NCBI GenBank assembly: GCA_034769895.1
Contig: CM068373.1
Coordinates: 202,100,134-202,164,133, forward strand
Direction: 5' to 3'
DNA from: Magicicada septendecula
Taxonomy: Eukaryota; Arthropoda; Insecta; Hemiptera; Cicadidae
Length of the DNA: 64,000 bases
Made by a program: the position numbers and the translations under genes. Shown one piece after another: positions 33,894-44,012 of this stretch (position 1 is its first letter; each line of letters begins with the position of its first letter). The notes beneath the pieces are model-generated. The model did no database searches. It was given only the letters and a program-made list of their open reading frames with translations, and had not been told where the DNA came from.

Positions 33894-34736
33894 TTTCTTT
33901 CTTTTATAACGTTCAAGTTTGGTCCTGAATTCCGTGTCAAATCTACGCAAAATATATGAGGTCAACAACAAACTTTCGCTAGCAATATCATGTCCTAGTG
34001 CTTTGAGCGCTTGATAATTTTCATTCTAGGTCGACAGGAAATTCCTCATTTGTTTAACTGAAGGATTGTGCAATTGTGGTAAATCAAATATATTGTTTAC
34101 GTGAAGTGTTATCAACTATCTAGAATTTTGATATCTTTTTAGCAAAGTTTGCCAGGCTATGGCATAGTTTGTATTAGTGACAGGCAACGATTTAATTAAA
34201 TTTAGCGGCCCATCAGTCAAACAAGAAAGCAAGTACGTAAATTTCTCCACATTAGAAATGGTTTCATTTTTGTGCACTGCATTTTCAAACAGACTGTGAA
34301 AGGCTACCCATTTCTCAGGTTGTCCAGAAAATGTTCCCAAGTTTAAGCGAGGTAAATTTACGGTGGGAGTAGGTGCAACTAGTTGTGATGCACCAGTGTG
34401 AGACTGACCCAACGTTTCCTGCGGTAGCGATGGTAGAAAAGGAGCACACGAAAATTGTATAGCTATATTTAAGTCTGATATAGAATCTTGTAATCTTGAA
34501 ATCTGTTCATTATTCAGATCTTCTGGTAAAGGTGTTGTACTAAATAGTTTATTTATAAGCCTTTCAAATTCAGCATATTTATTTTCTGCGGTGGAACTAA
34601 GCAAACTAACTTTTCGTGTTTGCTGTTCAGTTAAATTACCTACACCAATAACCTCAAGAGCAACAATTTGCTTGTTAATATTATGAAACCTACTCTCAAT
34701 CAGTTCACTTTGCTTCACAAAAGAAGAAAATCTCAT
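33894..34736 (-). pseudogene. BEL Gag, N-terminal part
   Basis: Minus-strand frame starting ATG at 34736: coiled-coil start, then the DUF1759-type Gag core with LPRLNLGTFSGQPEKWVAFH and SNVEKFTYLLSCLTDGPLNLI, typical of BEL/Pao. Further Gag wording (ENYQALKALGHDI) continues down to the insert boundary near 33894. Fossil; the rest of Gag lies beyond the insert at 30273-31073. Confidence 0.8.
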
Positions 34737-35219
34737 TTTGGTAATTTATTAATACACTCGCTTTAAAAAACAGATTCAGATGTAAATAACAAAAGAGTTC
34801 TAAGTAAAAGTTGTAATTCACAATGTTCTTCCAGTATTCAGTAATTTCCAGTCCAAATAATTTTAATTAATTTATTTTTTATCACTATAAAATACCAATA
34901 GCGTAGATGACAGTAATAATGGTAATATGGTAATAAAGGAATATGGCTACTGTATTTTATAGAAACTAATACAGAGGTCGGTTTTGAAGAAGCACACTAC
35001 ACTTCAGAACTATGCTTGCTAGATAAAACATGAAATAACACACGCTGCACAATGAATCAATAAAACTATGCTTGCATGAAAAAACATGAAATAATCATAA
35101 CAAAATGAAAAGAATTCAATAAACGTAATAATAAAGAGCGTAATAATTAATAAAAATCTTGCTTTCCAACGTGCTGGATTCTGAATGAAAGATGCTATCC
35201 GGGCTGGACGGACCAAAAA

Positions 35220-35704
35220 TGTGGGGTTCTTTTTCATTAGCAGTGGACTGTATATTGTACAACTAAAATAGTTAAAAGGATTTATTCTCATGTAATCAAC
35301 AATGCATAAATATTAAGCGTTCACTGACCTTGTCCTTGTGCGTTGTAAATGTCCCGTTGTAAGCAACACTTCGCTGATTTTTTAGGCAGTCCTAAACTTC
35401 ACAATAATATTCTAATAAACGTTAAACACATGAAATAAGCGGAGTTTTATATTATAATAAGCGGAGTAAAATAACAATAGCGATGAGTAGTCTTTCCATT
35501 CATGCGGTATGCGTGTATAAACCAAAAAAAACTGAACTGCACGATATGCCTTACACTACAGGAAAGAAAACGCTCTAATCATGCCTGCTGATTACTATGT
35601 GAATTGTACTTTGAAACAGTTAATGGGAATGCACTCTATTAGAGAACTAATGAAGTAGAGATAGGGGGAGTTTAATTATTGTTATGAAAACAAAATATCT
35701 GACA
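35220..35704 (-). repeat. 5' LTR of the BEL element
   Basis: 485 bases, plus strand TGTGGGGTTC to ATCTGACA; about 99 percent identical to 25987-26484 apart from the 13-base difference. Confidence 0.9.
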
Positions 35705-35739
35705 GAAACAATAGTTGAGAAAGTACAGATCAATTTGTA

Positions 35740-35962
35740 ATGCATAGCAAAGAAATAGAGAGTAAATGTTTAAATGCAGTAGATAAGCAAATAGAGATTA
35801 AAACAAAATTTGAAATTAACAAGCAGATAGACGTTAAGACAAATATTTTACAAAATCAATTAGAGAAATGTGAGTATAATGTAACAAATATAACAAAGAA
35901 TATTGAAACAATTGACAAAGCCATTTCAGAAAACGAAATTAATACTAACCATAAAATAAGTT
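35740..35962 (+). pseudogene. N-terminal coiled-coil Gag region of G2, right part
   Basis: Coding remnant of about 74 codons, Lys/Glu/Asn-rich, with a coiled-coil pattern (NKQIDVKTNILQNQLEKCEY). It lies between the BEL right end and the Penelope insert and is the continuation of the stretch at 25661-25986 in position. Fossil. Confidence 0.5.
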
Positions 35963-36009
35963 AATTACCTTGTATCCGTCAGTGACTTCGTTCTAGCGTT
36001 TTTTATATA

Positions 36010-36041
36010 GACGCGTTTCGTGACATGTGTCACATCATCAG
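36010..36041 (-). ncRNA. Hammerhead ribozyme motif
   Basis: Minus strand: CTGATGA, stem II GTGAC-ACAT-GTCAC, GAAAC, GC, GTC. This fits the minimal hammerhead with a two-pair stem III known in Penelope-like elements, with cleavage expected after GTC. Stem I pairing (TA against TA next to the core) is short, so activity as a monomer is uncertain. Confidence 0.7.
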
Positions 36042-36212
36042 TAATCCTCGTCAAATGTTAAAATTCACATAAAATACATAAAAACACATTTGCACATATT
36101 TACTAAATCACAATAACGACACACACATAACACAATGTAACTTCGGCTCCGTTGGACCGGTCCGATCGCGCGTGTAGTTGCCGAGCCACTAATTAAACTA
36201 AGTCAATCCTTA

Positions 36213-36713
36213 TCACCAATCATTACCGTCATGTGTGATTATATTTAGGGCTGTATCATATAGTGAGTGAGATTGAAACCTTAATTGTTCGTTTAATATA
36301 CTGTTATTGTTGATATTCTTGTCTTTAAATGATTTATAAATCTCAAACTCCTCGAGAGCGTCCATTAACCTACCCTTACCGCATACATGGATTGCTTTGA
36401 AATTAGTATTGAAATCTGTGTAATTATGGTTATGCATCATTAGATGGCGCGCATAATTAGATTTGGTCTTGTCTAAATCATTCCTTGGTAGATGTTCTTT
36501 GTATCTTTTCAAGAAAGACCTGCCAGTTTGACCCAGATAGAAACAATCACAATCATCACATGACATCCTGTAAACACCTGTTTTCTCTTCTAACGGGAAT
36601 GGTTGTTTTATGCGTAACAAATTAGAAATATTATTATTTGTTTTAAACGTGACTTTTATATTAAATTTAGAAAACACATTGGATATAATGTTAGGTAAAA
36701 GGCTACTGTACAC
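36213..36713 (-). pseudogene. Penelope GIY-YIG endonuclease domain
   Basis: 167-codon frame. GVYRMSCDDCDCFYLGQTGR contains the GIY and YIG equivalents (GVY and YLG), with the Cys pair typical of Penelope endonucleases, the conserved Arg (GQTGRSFLKRYKEH) and a later catalytic Glu region (DALEEFEIYKSF). The endonuclease normally follows the reverse transcriptase and nicks the target. Only the C-terminal domain survives here. The N-terminal 40 residues match the linker before the domain. Confidence 0.8.
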
Positions 36714-37092
36714 TGTCGTTATATACTTTTTATTATTATTTTTATTTTGTTAACTTTATTATCATCGATGGTATTATGGTGGGATCTAGTTTTATATAGG
36801 TGTCGCTTAAGAAGTCTATCGATCGAACCGCGATCGGACCGGTCCAACGGAGCAGAAGTTACATCATGTTATGTGTGTGTCGTTATTGTGATTTAGTAAA
36901 TATGTGCAAATGTGTTTTTATGTGTTTTATGTGAATTTTAAGGGTAATTAAATTATTGTGAAAAAGTGACTTGGATACTATATAAAAACAAAATAAAATG
37001 GAAGCTAGTCAGGCATCGATAGTATTTAAATACCAAGGTAATTAAATTATTGTGAAAAAGTGACTTGGATACTATATAAAAACAAAATAAAA

Positions 37093-37752
37093 CATAAAAT
37101 AAGTATCATACAAAATAAAATTAGAGAAATAGATGATTTAAATATGCAAACTAATAATGATAAATGTACTTCAATTGAAGGTAGTTTAAGATGTGTGAAA
37201 GATGAATTAAGGGGGGAGATTGATAAAAAGTTGACCGGGGTAACCGAAAGAGTAATAATCACCCGCGATTTGCATAATGAGATCGAATTAGAGACATTTA
37301 ATTATGAGAACAGGGCGATACACCCGATGAGATTTATTAACCAAACCAGGGAATATCACCGCTTTAGCAATAGTAGTTGGGAAGTACAGTTAATAAAAAT
37401 AGTTAAATGTTTTAAGGGTAGTTCCATTATATGGGCAGAAGCACACCATGCAGAATGGGGTTGTTACGAGGAATTTGAGAAAGCATTTAAAGGGAAATAT
37501 TGGGCGGAAGACGACCAAGAGATTCTACGGAGCCACATAATGGGAACGGGTAATTTTATAGGACAACAAAACAATAATATCACGAAATTATACAATGAGG
37601 CTAAGTATTTAGAGCCACCAATACCTTTTAAATCTTTTGTAAGACACGTAAGCAAACATCTGCCGAGGGAAGTTCAGATAACTTTAATGACCAAGGAAAT
37701 AAATAATATAAATGAGTTGGAGAGAATTTTAGACATATCGCAAAGTATTTGA
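37093..37752 (+). pseudogene. Gypsy G2 Gag, capsid-like part
   Basis: The frame carries PMRFINQTREYHRFSNSSWE, VKCFKGSSIIWAEAH, EFEKAFKGKYWAEDDQEILR and LEPPIPFKSFVRHVSKHLP, the general layout of a Ty3/gypsy capsid (Gag_p24-like helices with a conserved Trp and Phe). The frame opens upstream inside the Penelope tail, so its apparent start is not its own. The Gag coiled coil (35740) precedes it and the zinc finger (37867) follows. Fossil. Confidence 0.65.
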
Positions 37753-37866
37753 GACTGAGAAGTGGGTAGGCGACCCCAACAACAGAATAATAATAATTAT
37801 GAATATAGTAACCATAGAAGTAATCATAACGGGCATGGAAATACACACAAATAATTTCAGTAACTC

Positions 37867-37953
37867 AGGGGACTGGAGATGTTCCAGGTGTAGATGTGAA
37901 AATTATGCCAGCCGGCAGAAATGTTTTAAATGCAGCCAGGCGAGAGACGATCA
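37867..37953 (+). pseudogene. Gypsy G2 Gag zinc finger of RanBP2 type
   Basis: The segment reads GDWRCSRCRCENYASRQKCF then KCSQARDDQRRR. It fits W-x-C-x2-C-x3-N-x6-C-x2-C, the RanBP2 (zf-RanBP) pattern, closest in style to RBM5/RBM10 fingers, with Arg residues around the second knuckle. No CCHC knuckle was seen in this Gag. RanBP2 fingers often bind single-stranded RNA with GGU, which would suit a nucleocapsid role; that is inference. Confidence 0.65.
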
Positions 37954-38106
37954 AAGAAGGAGAGAAGGACCAACATAGCGCGTCCAGCAACAGAGAGGGA
38001 TGCCAAGCACCAGGGGAACAGCCGGTAATAACCATGGACCACCAAGGGGTCACCAGGGACCAACCACCAGCAATAATAGGAACTAGACGGAAAACTAGAG
38101 AAGACA

Positions 38107-38508
38107 GTGGTAGCACGGACCAGACCACTGTCCAGGGAAGCGAATGAGGTCCAACCGATGGAGGATTTCCAAAGTAATGTCATTAAAACGGACATAGTTA
38201 CAGATTTATTAGAGGAGGAGAACCATACCACAATCGAGATGAGGACTGGATTAACCGAAGTACAGGTAATCACAGCAGGTAAGAGCTACAGAACACTTAT
38301 AGATACAGGTAGTGAGATTTCTGTAATTGCTGAGAACATTTTGGGAGGATTAAGGGAAACAAATAAAGACATTCCGATTTTACCAGTAGCAGGGGTTACA
38401 GGAGTACGTAGTAAGAGAGTAACAAAACAAGTACATTTAAGTTTCCTGATAAATAATACAGAGTTTGAAAACACATTTTTAGTGGTAAAAGGGCTAAGTC
38501 TGATATAA
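38107..38508 (+). pseudogene. Gypsy G2 aspartic protease
   Basis: AGKSYRTLIDTGSEISVIAE holds the retropepsin DTG-S active site, with the hydrophobic strand pairs downstream and a second conserved region near the end (AGVTGVRSKRVTKQVHLSF). About 130 codons, the expected size of a gypsy protease. Fossil. Confidence 0.8.
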
Positions 38509-38736
38509 TATTAGGTAATGATTTTCTACAGAGAAACAAAGCTGTCATAAATTTTAAAGAGAAAGTAGTAGAGTTAGATGGGGGTGATCGGTCTATAAGG
38601 GTTAATTTTGAACATGTGTTAGATAAGGTTAGAGTAACGGGTATAAAAATATTACAAAAACGGGTAGGCGAGTGACACAGAAGCTAGAGTAAATTCATGT
38701 AGAGAGGTAGAGTATATTGAGAGTTTCGAAGGAGAG

Positions 38737-39720
38737 TTGAGTGATACTAATGAAGAAGTGTGGGAGATAAGGGCGGATGAATTTTGTAGTGGAGGTGAGA
38801 TGGTAAGGAGTGATCAACGTGCGTCGTTGTGGCAGGCGATTGAGCAGTTTAGAGGAGTGTATGCCGATATTCCGGGAAGGGCAAAGGGTTATGAATGTGT
38901 ATTGCAGGTACGGGAACACACACCTTTCATGCAGCGAAGTTATCCAGTGCCTTATTCCAAAAGACGAGCGATGCAAGAGGAGTTGGACAGAATGATGGAG
39001 GGAGGCATAATAGAAAGGTCAGTGTCACATTACTTAAATCTGTTAGTAGTTGTCATAAAGAAGGATGGTAGGGTTAGGTTATGTTTAGATGCGAGGAGGA
39101 TCAACCAGATAATAATACCAGACCGTGAATCACCGGAATCTATAAATGAGATATTTCAGAAGTTTAGTGGGGTGCGATACATGACGTCGCTCGATTTAAC
39201 AGCAGGGTATTGGCAGGTACCATTGGCAGAAGTAAGTACAAAATATACAGCATTCTTGTTTAACGGTAAGAATTATCAATTTACACGCTTACCATTTGGG
39301 TTGAATACTAGTGTAGCTAGCTTTATCAAATGTTTACACCAGATTTTAAGACCAAAAGACTTAGACTTTTTAACAGTGTATGTGGATGATATTTTAATTG
39401 CGTCTAGAACTTTTCAGGAACACCTAGAGCATTTGGAATATGTTTTAGCTAAATTAAAAGAAGGAGGACTCACCGTAAATTGGGAGAAATCAAAATTTTT
39501 ACAAACTAAAATTAATTTCTTGGGGTTTATTATTACACAAGAGGGAATCTCCGCAAATCCAGACAAGGTTGACTCCATAATACGCTTCCCTGAGCTGAAG
39601 AATATCAAACAATTACAGAGCTTTCTAGGACTGTGTAATTTCTATCGTAAGTTCCAGAAGAATTATGCACACACAACAGCTAAATTAAGTGCAGTACTCC
39701 AGAAAAATAAGCAGTGGTGA
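38737..39720 (+). pseudogene. Gypsy G2 reverse transcriptase
   Basis: 328-codon frame. Motifs in order: VVVIKKDGRVRLCLDARRIN, MTSLDLTAGYWQVPL, FTRLPFGLNTSVASFI, and the catalytic box TVYVDDILIAS near residue 215, then LNFLGF-like NFLGFIITQEG and LQSFLGLCNFYRKF at the connection. Typical of the Ty3/gypsy clade of insects. Protease lies upstream, RNase H downstream. Fossil. Confidence 0.9.
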
Positions 39721-39729
39721 TGGGGAGAA

Positions 39730-40092
39730 GTGGAACGTGAAGCTTTTAATGAAATTAAGAGGAAATTTAGCCACATGATAATGATGAACCACCCTGATTT
39801 TAATAAAACATTTTATTTACAGACGGATGCGAGCAACGTAGCGTTAGGGACGGAGCTCTACCAGGAAGACTGCGAGAAGGAACATCTAACTATCGCCTTC
39901 GCCAGTAGATCGTTGCTGTCTGCAGAGAAAAATTATACGTCCACCGAAAAAGAACTGTTAAGCATTGTGTTCGCCATGGGGAAGTTCAGGACGTACATCC
40001 TGGGAAACAAAACGGTAATCAGAACGGACCACAAGGCGTTATCATTCTTGAACACGTGTAAGCTCGCTCACAACCGTCTAACCAGGTGGGTA
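39730..40092 (+). pseudogene. Gypsy G2 RNase H, left part
   Basis: FYLQTDASNVALGTELYQED is the first RNase H strand with its Asp, SAEKNYTSTEKELLSIVFAM carries the Glu region and IRTDHKALSFL the later Asp. The domain is cut at 40093 by the Tigger transposon and its last part lies at 42636-42719. Confidence 0.85.
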
Positions 40093-42633
40093 CAGGCAGT
40101 CCCCGTTATACGCGGTCCCGCTTTACGCGATTTCGCTTTTATGCGGTTTAAAAAAAAAAAAATTTCCTTGAAGGGTTTTGTATTTGAGTTGAGTTGCGCC
40201 AAAGCAGTGATTGTTTGAAGTGTACAGTTAGTAATGGAGGGGCGGTGACGCACTGTTCTCTCTCCTCAAGGTCAGTGGTCTCATACTGCTACTTGCTCTC
40301 ATACCCACCCCTACTTGTTCTGTCATTGTCTGTGTTTATCTACTTTTACAACGTAGTCAGTCACCTCTCGCTATCGATCGCTGTCAGTACCACTGCACTG
40401 TGTACCTCGTCTAGCAATTATTTCCTGTTCACGTTTCATTGAGTGGTGAGTGTGACATTTCGTTCAGTGTTGTCGAGTTATTGAAAATGTCACAAAAACG
40501 CAAGGAACATTCAAGTGCGAGTACTAAAAAACGTGCGAGAAATTCTCTTTCATTGGAGATTAAACTGGAAGTTTTAAAACGTATCGATAAAGGTGAACGT
40601 GTTGTCGATATTCAGCGAGTAATGGGTCTTCCAGAGTCGTCTATAAGGACGATCCAATCGAACGCAGACACAATTTGTAAAAGTGTTGAATCTTGTACAA
40701 ATTTAAGTGTCGCAAGAGTAGCTACATCGAGATCAGATGCAATGGAAAAAACTGGAAAAGCTTTTGTCTACCTGGACTGAACACCACAACCAGCGGAATG
40801 CGCCTATTTCTATGGCAATCATTCAAGAAAAAGCTAAAAGTCTTTATGCAGAATTAACACAAGACAATGAAAATCCACCAACATTTAACGCTAGTAGAGG
40901 TTGGTTCAACCGTTTTAAGGCTCGCAACGCTTTTCACAGATTAAAAGTTACGGGCGAGGTTGCTTCTGCTGATAATGAAGGAGCTGATGAATTCAGAGAA
41001 ACTACATTTAAAAATATTATTGCAGAAGGTGGTTATATGGCAAAGCAAGTTTTCAATTTAGACGAGACTGGCCTACATTGGAAAAGAATGCCAAGCAGAA
41101 CTTTTATTTCTATTGAAGGAAAAACTGCACCTGGTTTCAAAGCTGCTAAAGACCGTTGCACATTGCTTTTTGGGGGCAATGCCTTTGGCGATTGCAAATT
41201 AAAACCATTGATGATTTATCAATCAGAAACCCCCAGAGCACTTAAAGGTTACAATAAAAGTAAACTGCCTGTGGTTTGGAAATCTAGTAAGAAAGGTTGG
41301 ATGACAGGAAAAATATTTTATGATTATGTTTCACAAGAGCTTCAAGAGGAACTAAAACGGTACTGTGAAAAGGAAAACATTGAGTTTAAGTTTTTGATTC
41401 TTTTAGATAATGTGTCGAGCCATCCCTCAGAAATATGTGAGGTGAATGAAAGCATCAAGGTTGTGTTTCTTCCCCCAACTACTTCCATATTGCAGCCTAT
41501 AGACCAAGGCGTAATTTCAGCGTTCAAAGCCAACTACCTTAAGGAGACACTCTCACAACTCATAAACTCATGTGATGCTAATGACCAGCTTTCAATTAAA
41601 GAATTCTGGAAACAGTTCAATATTAAGATGGCTATTGAAATCATAGATAAATGTTGGAAAGGACTGACACTTCACTGTATGAACAGGGTGTGGAAAAAAC
41701 TATGGCCTCAGGTTACGGTGGAATCAATCAACAACAGTGAAGAAATTGATGGTGTCTCTCAAACGACCAAAGAAATAGTGAACTTGACTCACCAAGTTGG
41801 ATTCACTGATGTTGACGAGGAAGATGTTTCTGCGCTTCTACAAGAAGAAGATGATCTGAGCAACGAGGACCTGCTGTCTATGGAAGACGAAAATTGTGTG
41901 GAAGTGTCCGAGGAAGATGAAGAACCTGAATGTGTTAAAGTGTTAACCGGTAAAGGGATGTCAGAGGCTTTCCAAATGATCAATAATGCTTTAAGCTACT
42001 TTGAGAACAATGATCCCGATGAAACAAGAAGTGGAAAAGTTAAAAGAGAAGTTGAACATATTATAAAGTGCTACCGTGAACTGTATAACTCGAAGTTAAA
42101 ATCCTCAACTCAACTGTCCATAAAAAACTTTTTTTCACAAAGCAGTGTTGTGTCAAATGAACAGGAAACAAGCACTTCTGAGTCTACAGAAAATGTTGGT
42201 CACAAGTAATAATCTTAAATGTAAGTAAAAAACTGAATTTCTTTCAAAATATTTTACAGTAATTTTAATTTGGTAAAAACTATTGTACTGTATAACTTTT
42301 TTATTTTTATAACCTCTTACTGTACCTTTATTTAACATAATTTACTCAATTTATATGTGTGATACTATACAAATTTTTCATTTGCTGTATTGTTTATACT
42401 GATTTTGTTGTGCATTTCGTCAATAAATAAAATTAATTTCAATAACAAAACCGTTTGTTTTAATTACTAAAATCCTTTTTAACGTAAGCCTACTTGATCA
42501 ATATCAATACTAAGCTGTATGACATTTATTTGCCGCTATCGAGCCAGTCTATAAATAGACCCCGTTATACGCGGTTTCGCTTTACACGGCACTTTGGCGG
42601 AACGCATCTACCGCGTATAACGGGGGCTACCCG
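40093..42633 (+). mobile_element. Tigger (pogo family) transposon, nearly intact
   Basis: 2541 bp with ends CAGGCAGTCCCCGTTATACG and, inverted, CGGGTAGCCCCCGTTATACG, flanked by TA (40091-40092, 42634-42635). A second inverted block (CGCTTTACGCG against CGCTTTACACG) lies just inside. It carries one long transposase gene. Insertion is in the RNase H region of G2 and in the same direction as its pol. The good preservation of ends and gene argues for a young insertion. Confidence 0.9.
40487..42209 (+). pseudogene. Tigger/jerky-like transposase, one frame change
   Basis: Starts MSQKRKEHSSASTKKR (ATG at 40487). Residues 20-75 are the CENP-B N-terminal/psq HTH (LSLEIKLEVLKRIDKGERVV); the second HTH (Tc5 type) has TFNASRGWFNRFKARN. 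The DDE domain has FNLDETGLHWKRMPSRTF (first Asp), FLILLDNVSSHP (second Asp) and LQPIDQGVISAF (third Asp), the DDD set of the pogo family. The C-terminal tail is acidic and ends with SIKNFF near residue 550. A single-base frame change near 40737 separates the first 100 residues from the rest; otherwise the gene is open, full length for this family. Confidence 0.9.
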
Positions 42634-42635
42634 TA

Positions 42636-44012
42636 CTTGTTTTACAGGAATACAATTTTGCATGGGAGTACATCAAGGGCACAGATAATAAAATACCTGA
42701 CACTCTTTCCAGGGTAGACATGTTAAACAATAAAACTGGTAGGGATTTAAAAGAGATTGAGATTTTTCAGATAAGCCGGGAGAATAGAATTTTTGGGGAA
42801 GAGCTAAAAGACATTAGAACCATGCAAAGAGTAGATGGTAAGTCAGGTAAGGTCATAGAAAGTTTAGAAACTGAATTAACTGGGTCAGTGTATAATCAAC
42901 ATTTTCAAATTTATAAAGGGTTGCTGTTTAAGAAAGTAGAAGGGGGTGAGCGTGATTGGAGGTTAGTTGTGCCAGATGGATTAGCTGATAAGATCATTTG
43001 GGATTGTCATTTGAGATATGGTCATTTTGGGGCGAAAAAGTGTGTTAATGTTTTGAAAGAGTCATGTTTGTTTAAGAATACGGAAAGACGGGTTAGAAAG
43101 TTGTTAAGGGGTTGTGATTTGTGTCAGAAGTCTAAAGTAGTGAACTATAGGGTTGAAGGGGAGATGAATTTTATAAAAGTAGAACGGCCATTTGATTTAG
43201 TTGCGGTAGATTTGTATGGACCATTGCCGAAGGGTAGAGGCGGAGTTATGTATATTTTTCTGATGTTAGACACTTTTTCTAAGTATGTGAAATTATATAG
43301 TGTGAAGAGAGCTACCAGTCATGTGCTGAGTGAGAAGGTAACAAAGGACTACATGATCAATGTGGGTAAGCCAAAGGTAATTTTATCAGACCATGGGCCA
43401 CAGTTCATCAGTGGGAAATGGCGCCAGACCTTAGGATGGGAAGGAATTATCCCGAAGCACACGGCAGTCTACCATCCTCAGACCAACCAGGCGGAGCGTG
43501 TCATGAGAGAGATAGGTAGGATTTTTAGCGCCTATTGTCACGCAAAACACAGCGAGTGGCCGTTATATGTCAAAAGGGTAGAAAATTGGCTGAAAAATAT
43601 CACCCACGAGTCCACAGGATATACGCCTCATGAATTAATTAAGGGAACACGCCTCCCTAGGATTTTAGAACAGTTATTTGACTACCCACCTGAGAGCGAG
43701 AAAACGGATGTGAGTATTAAAATCAGGCTGGCTAATGAAAATTTATTAAGCAAAGGTGAACGACGAAAACGTAGACACGACGCAAAAGGTAAGTGGATGA
43801 AGTATGAAGTAGGACAGATGGTATTGGTGAGGAGACACGACTTGTCGAGTGCTCAGGACAAGGAGATAAAGAAGTTTTTCTTACTTTATGAAGGACCTTA
43901 TGAGGTAATAGAAGTTAAGATGAAGAATTCATATGTATTACAGAACAGGGAGACAAGGGAGATAGTAGGGACACACAATGCTACAAATTTGAAGTTGTAT
44001 TGGTCATCGTAG
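42636..44012 (+). pseudogene. Gypsy G2 RNase H end and integrase
   Basis: The frame continues with WEYIKGTDNKIPDTLSRVD, the RNase H end common to gypsy Pol. The integrase has an HHCC zinc region (HLRYGHFGAKKC, CDLCQKSK), the catalytic core with FDLVAVDLYGPLPKG (Asp), VILSDHGPQFISGKW (Asp) and HPQTNQAERVMREI (Glu), and a C-terminal part MVLVRRHDLS to YEGPYEVIEV like the usual gypsy DNA-binding tail. 430 codons from the first internal Met. No envelope gene follows. Fossil. Confidence 0.9.

Larger units (their letters stand above)
25987..35704 (-). mobile_element. BEL/Pao LTR retrotransposon inserted in G2
   Basis: Direct LTRs at 25987-26484 and 35220-35704, with the 5-base target duplication GAAAC on both sides (25982-25986, 35705-35709). 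On the minus strand a TTTTTGGTCCGTCCAGC primer-site region follows the 5' LTR, and a purine tract (AAAGGGGCCGG, about 26485-26498) precedes the 3' LTR. Gag, protease, reverse transcriptase, RNase H and integrase remnants follow in BEL order. LTRs differ by about five substitutions and one 13-base repeat-unit change, so it is young, yet the coding part is broken in several places and carries a 2.8-kb insert. Confidence 0.9.
35963..37091 (-). mobile_element. Penelope-like element fragment inserted in G2
   Basis: Flanked by a 12-base duplication CATAAAATAAGT (35951-35962 and 37092-37103). It contains a GIY-YIG reading frame (minus), 105-base inverted flanks (36060-36165 against 36835-36937), a hammerhead motif at its 3' end, and a 56-base direct repeat at its other end (36943-36998, 37036-37091). 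The reverse transcriptase is absent, so it is heavily 5' truncated. The flanking repeats and tail duplication are like the pseudo-LTR arrangement known in Penelope elements. Confidence 0.8.

Noticed and set aside
36213-36713. Host GIY-YIG nuclease gene
   Set aside because: It sits inside a short insertion with a target duplication, inverted flanks and a hammerhead motif, so it is a Penelope domain.
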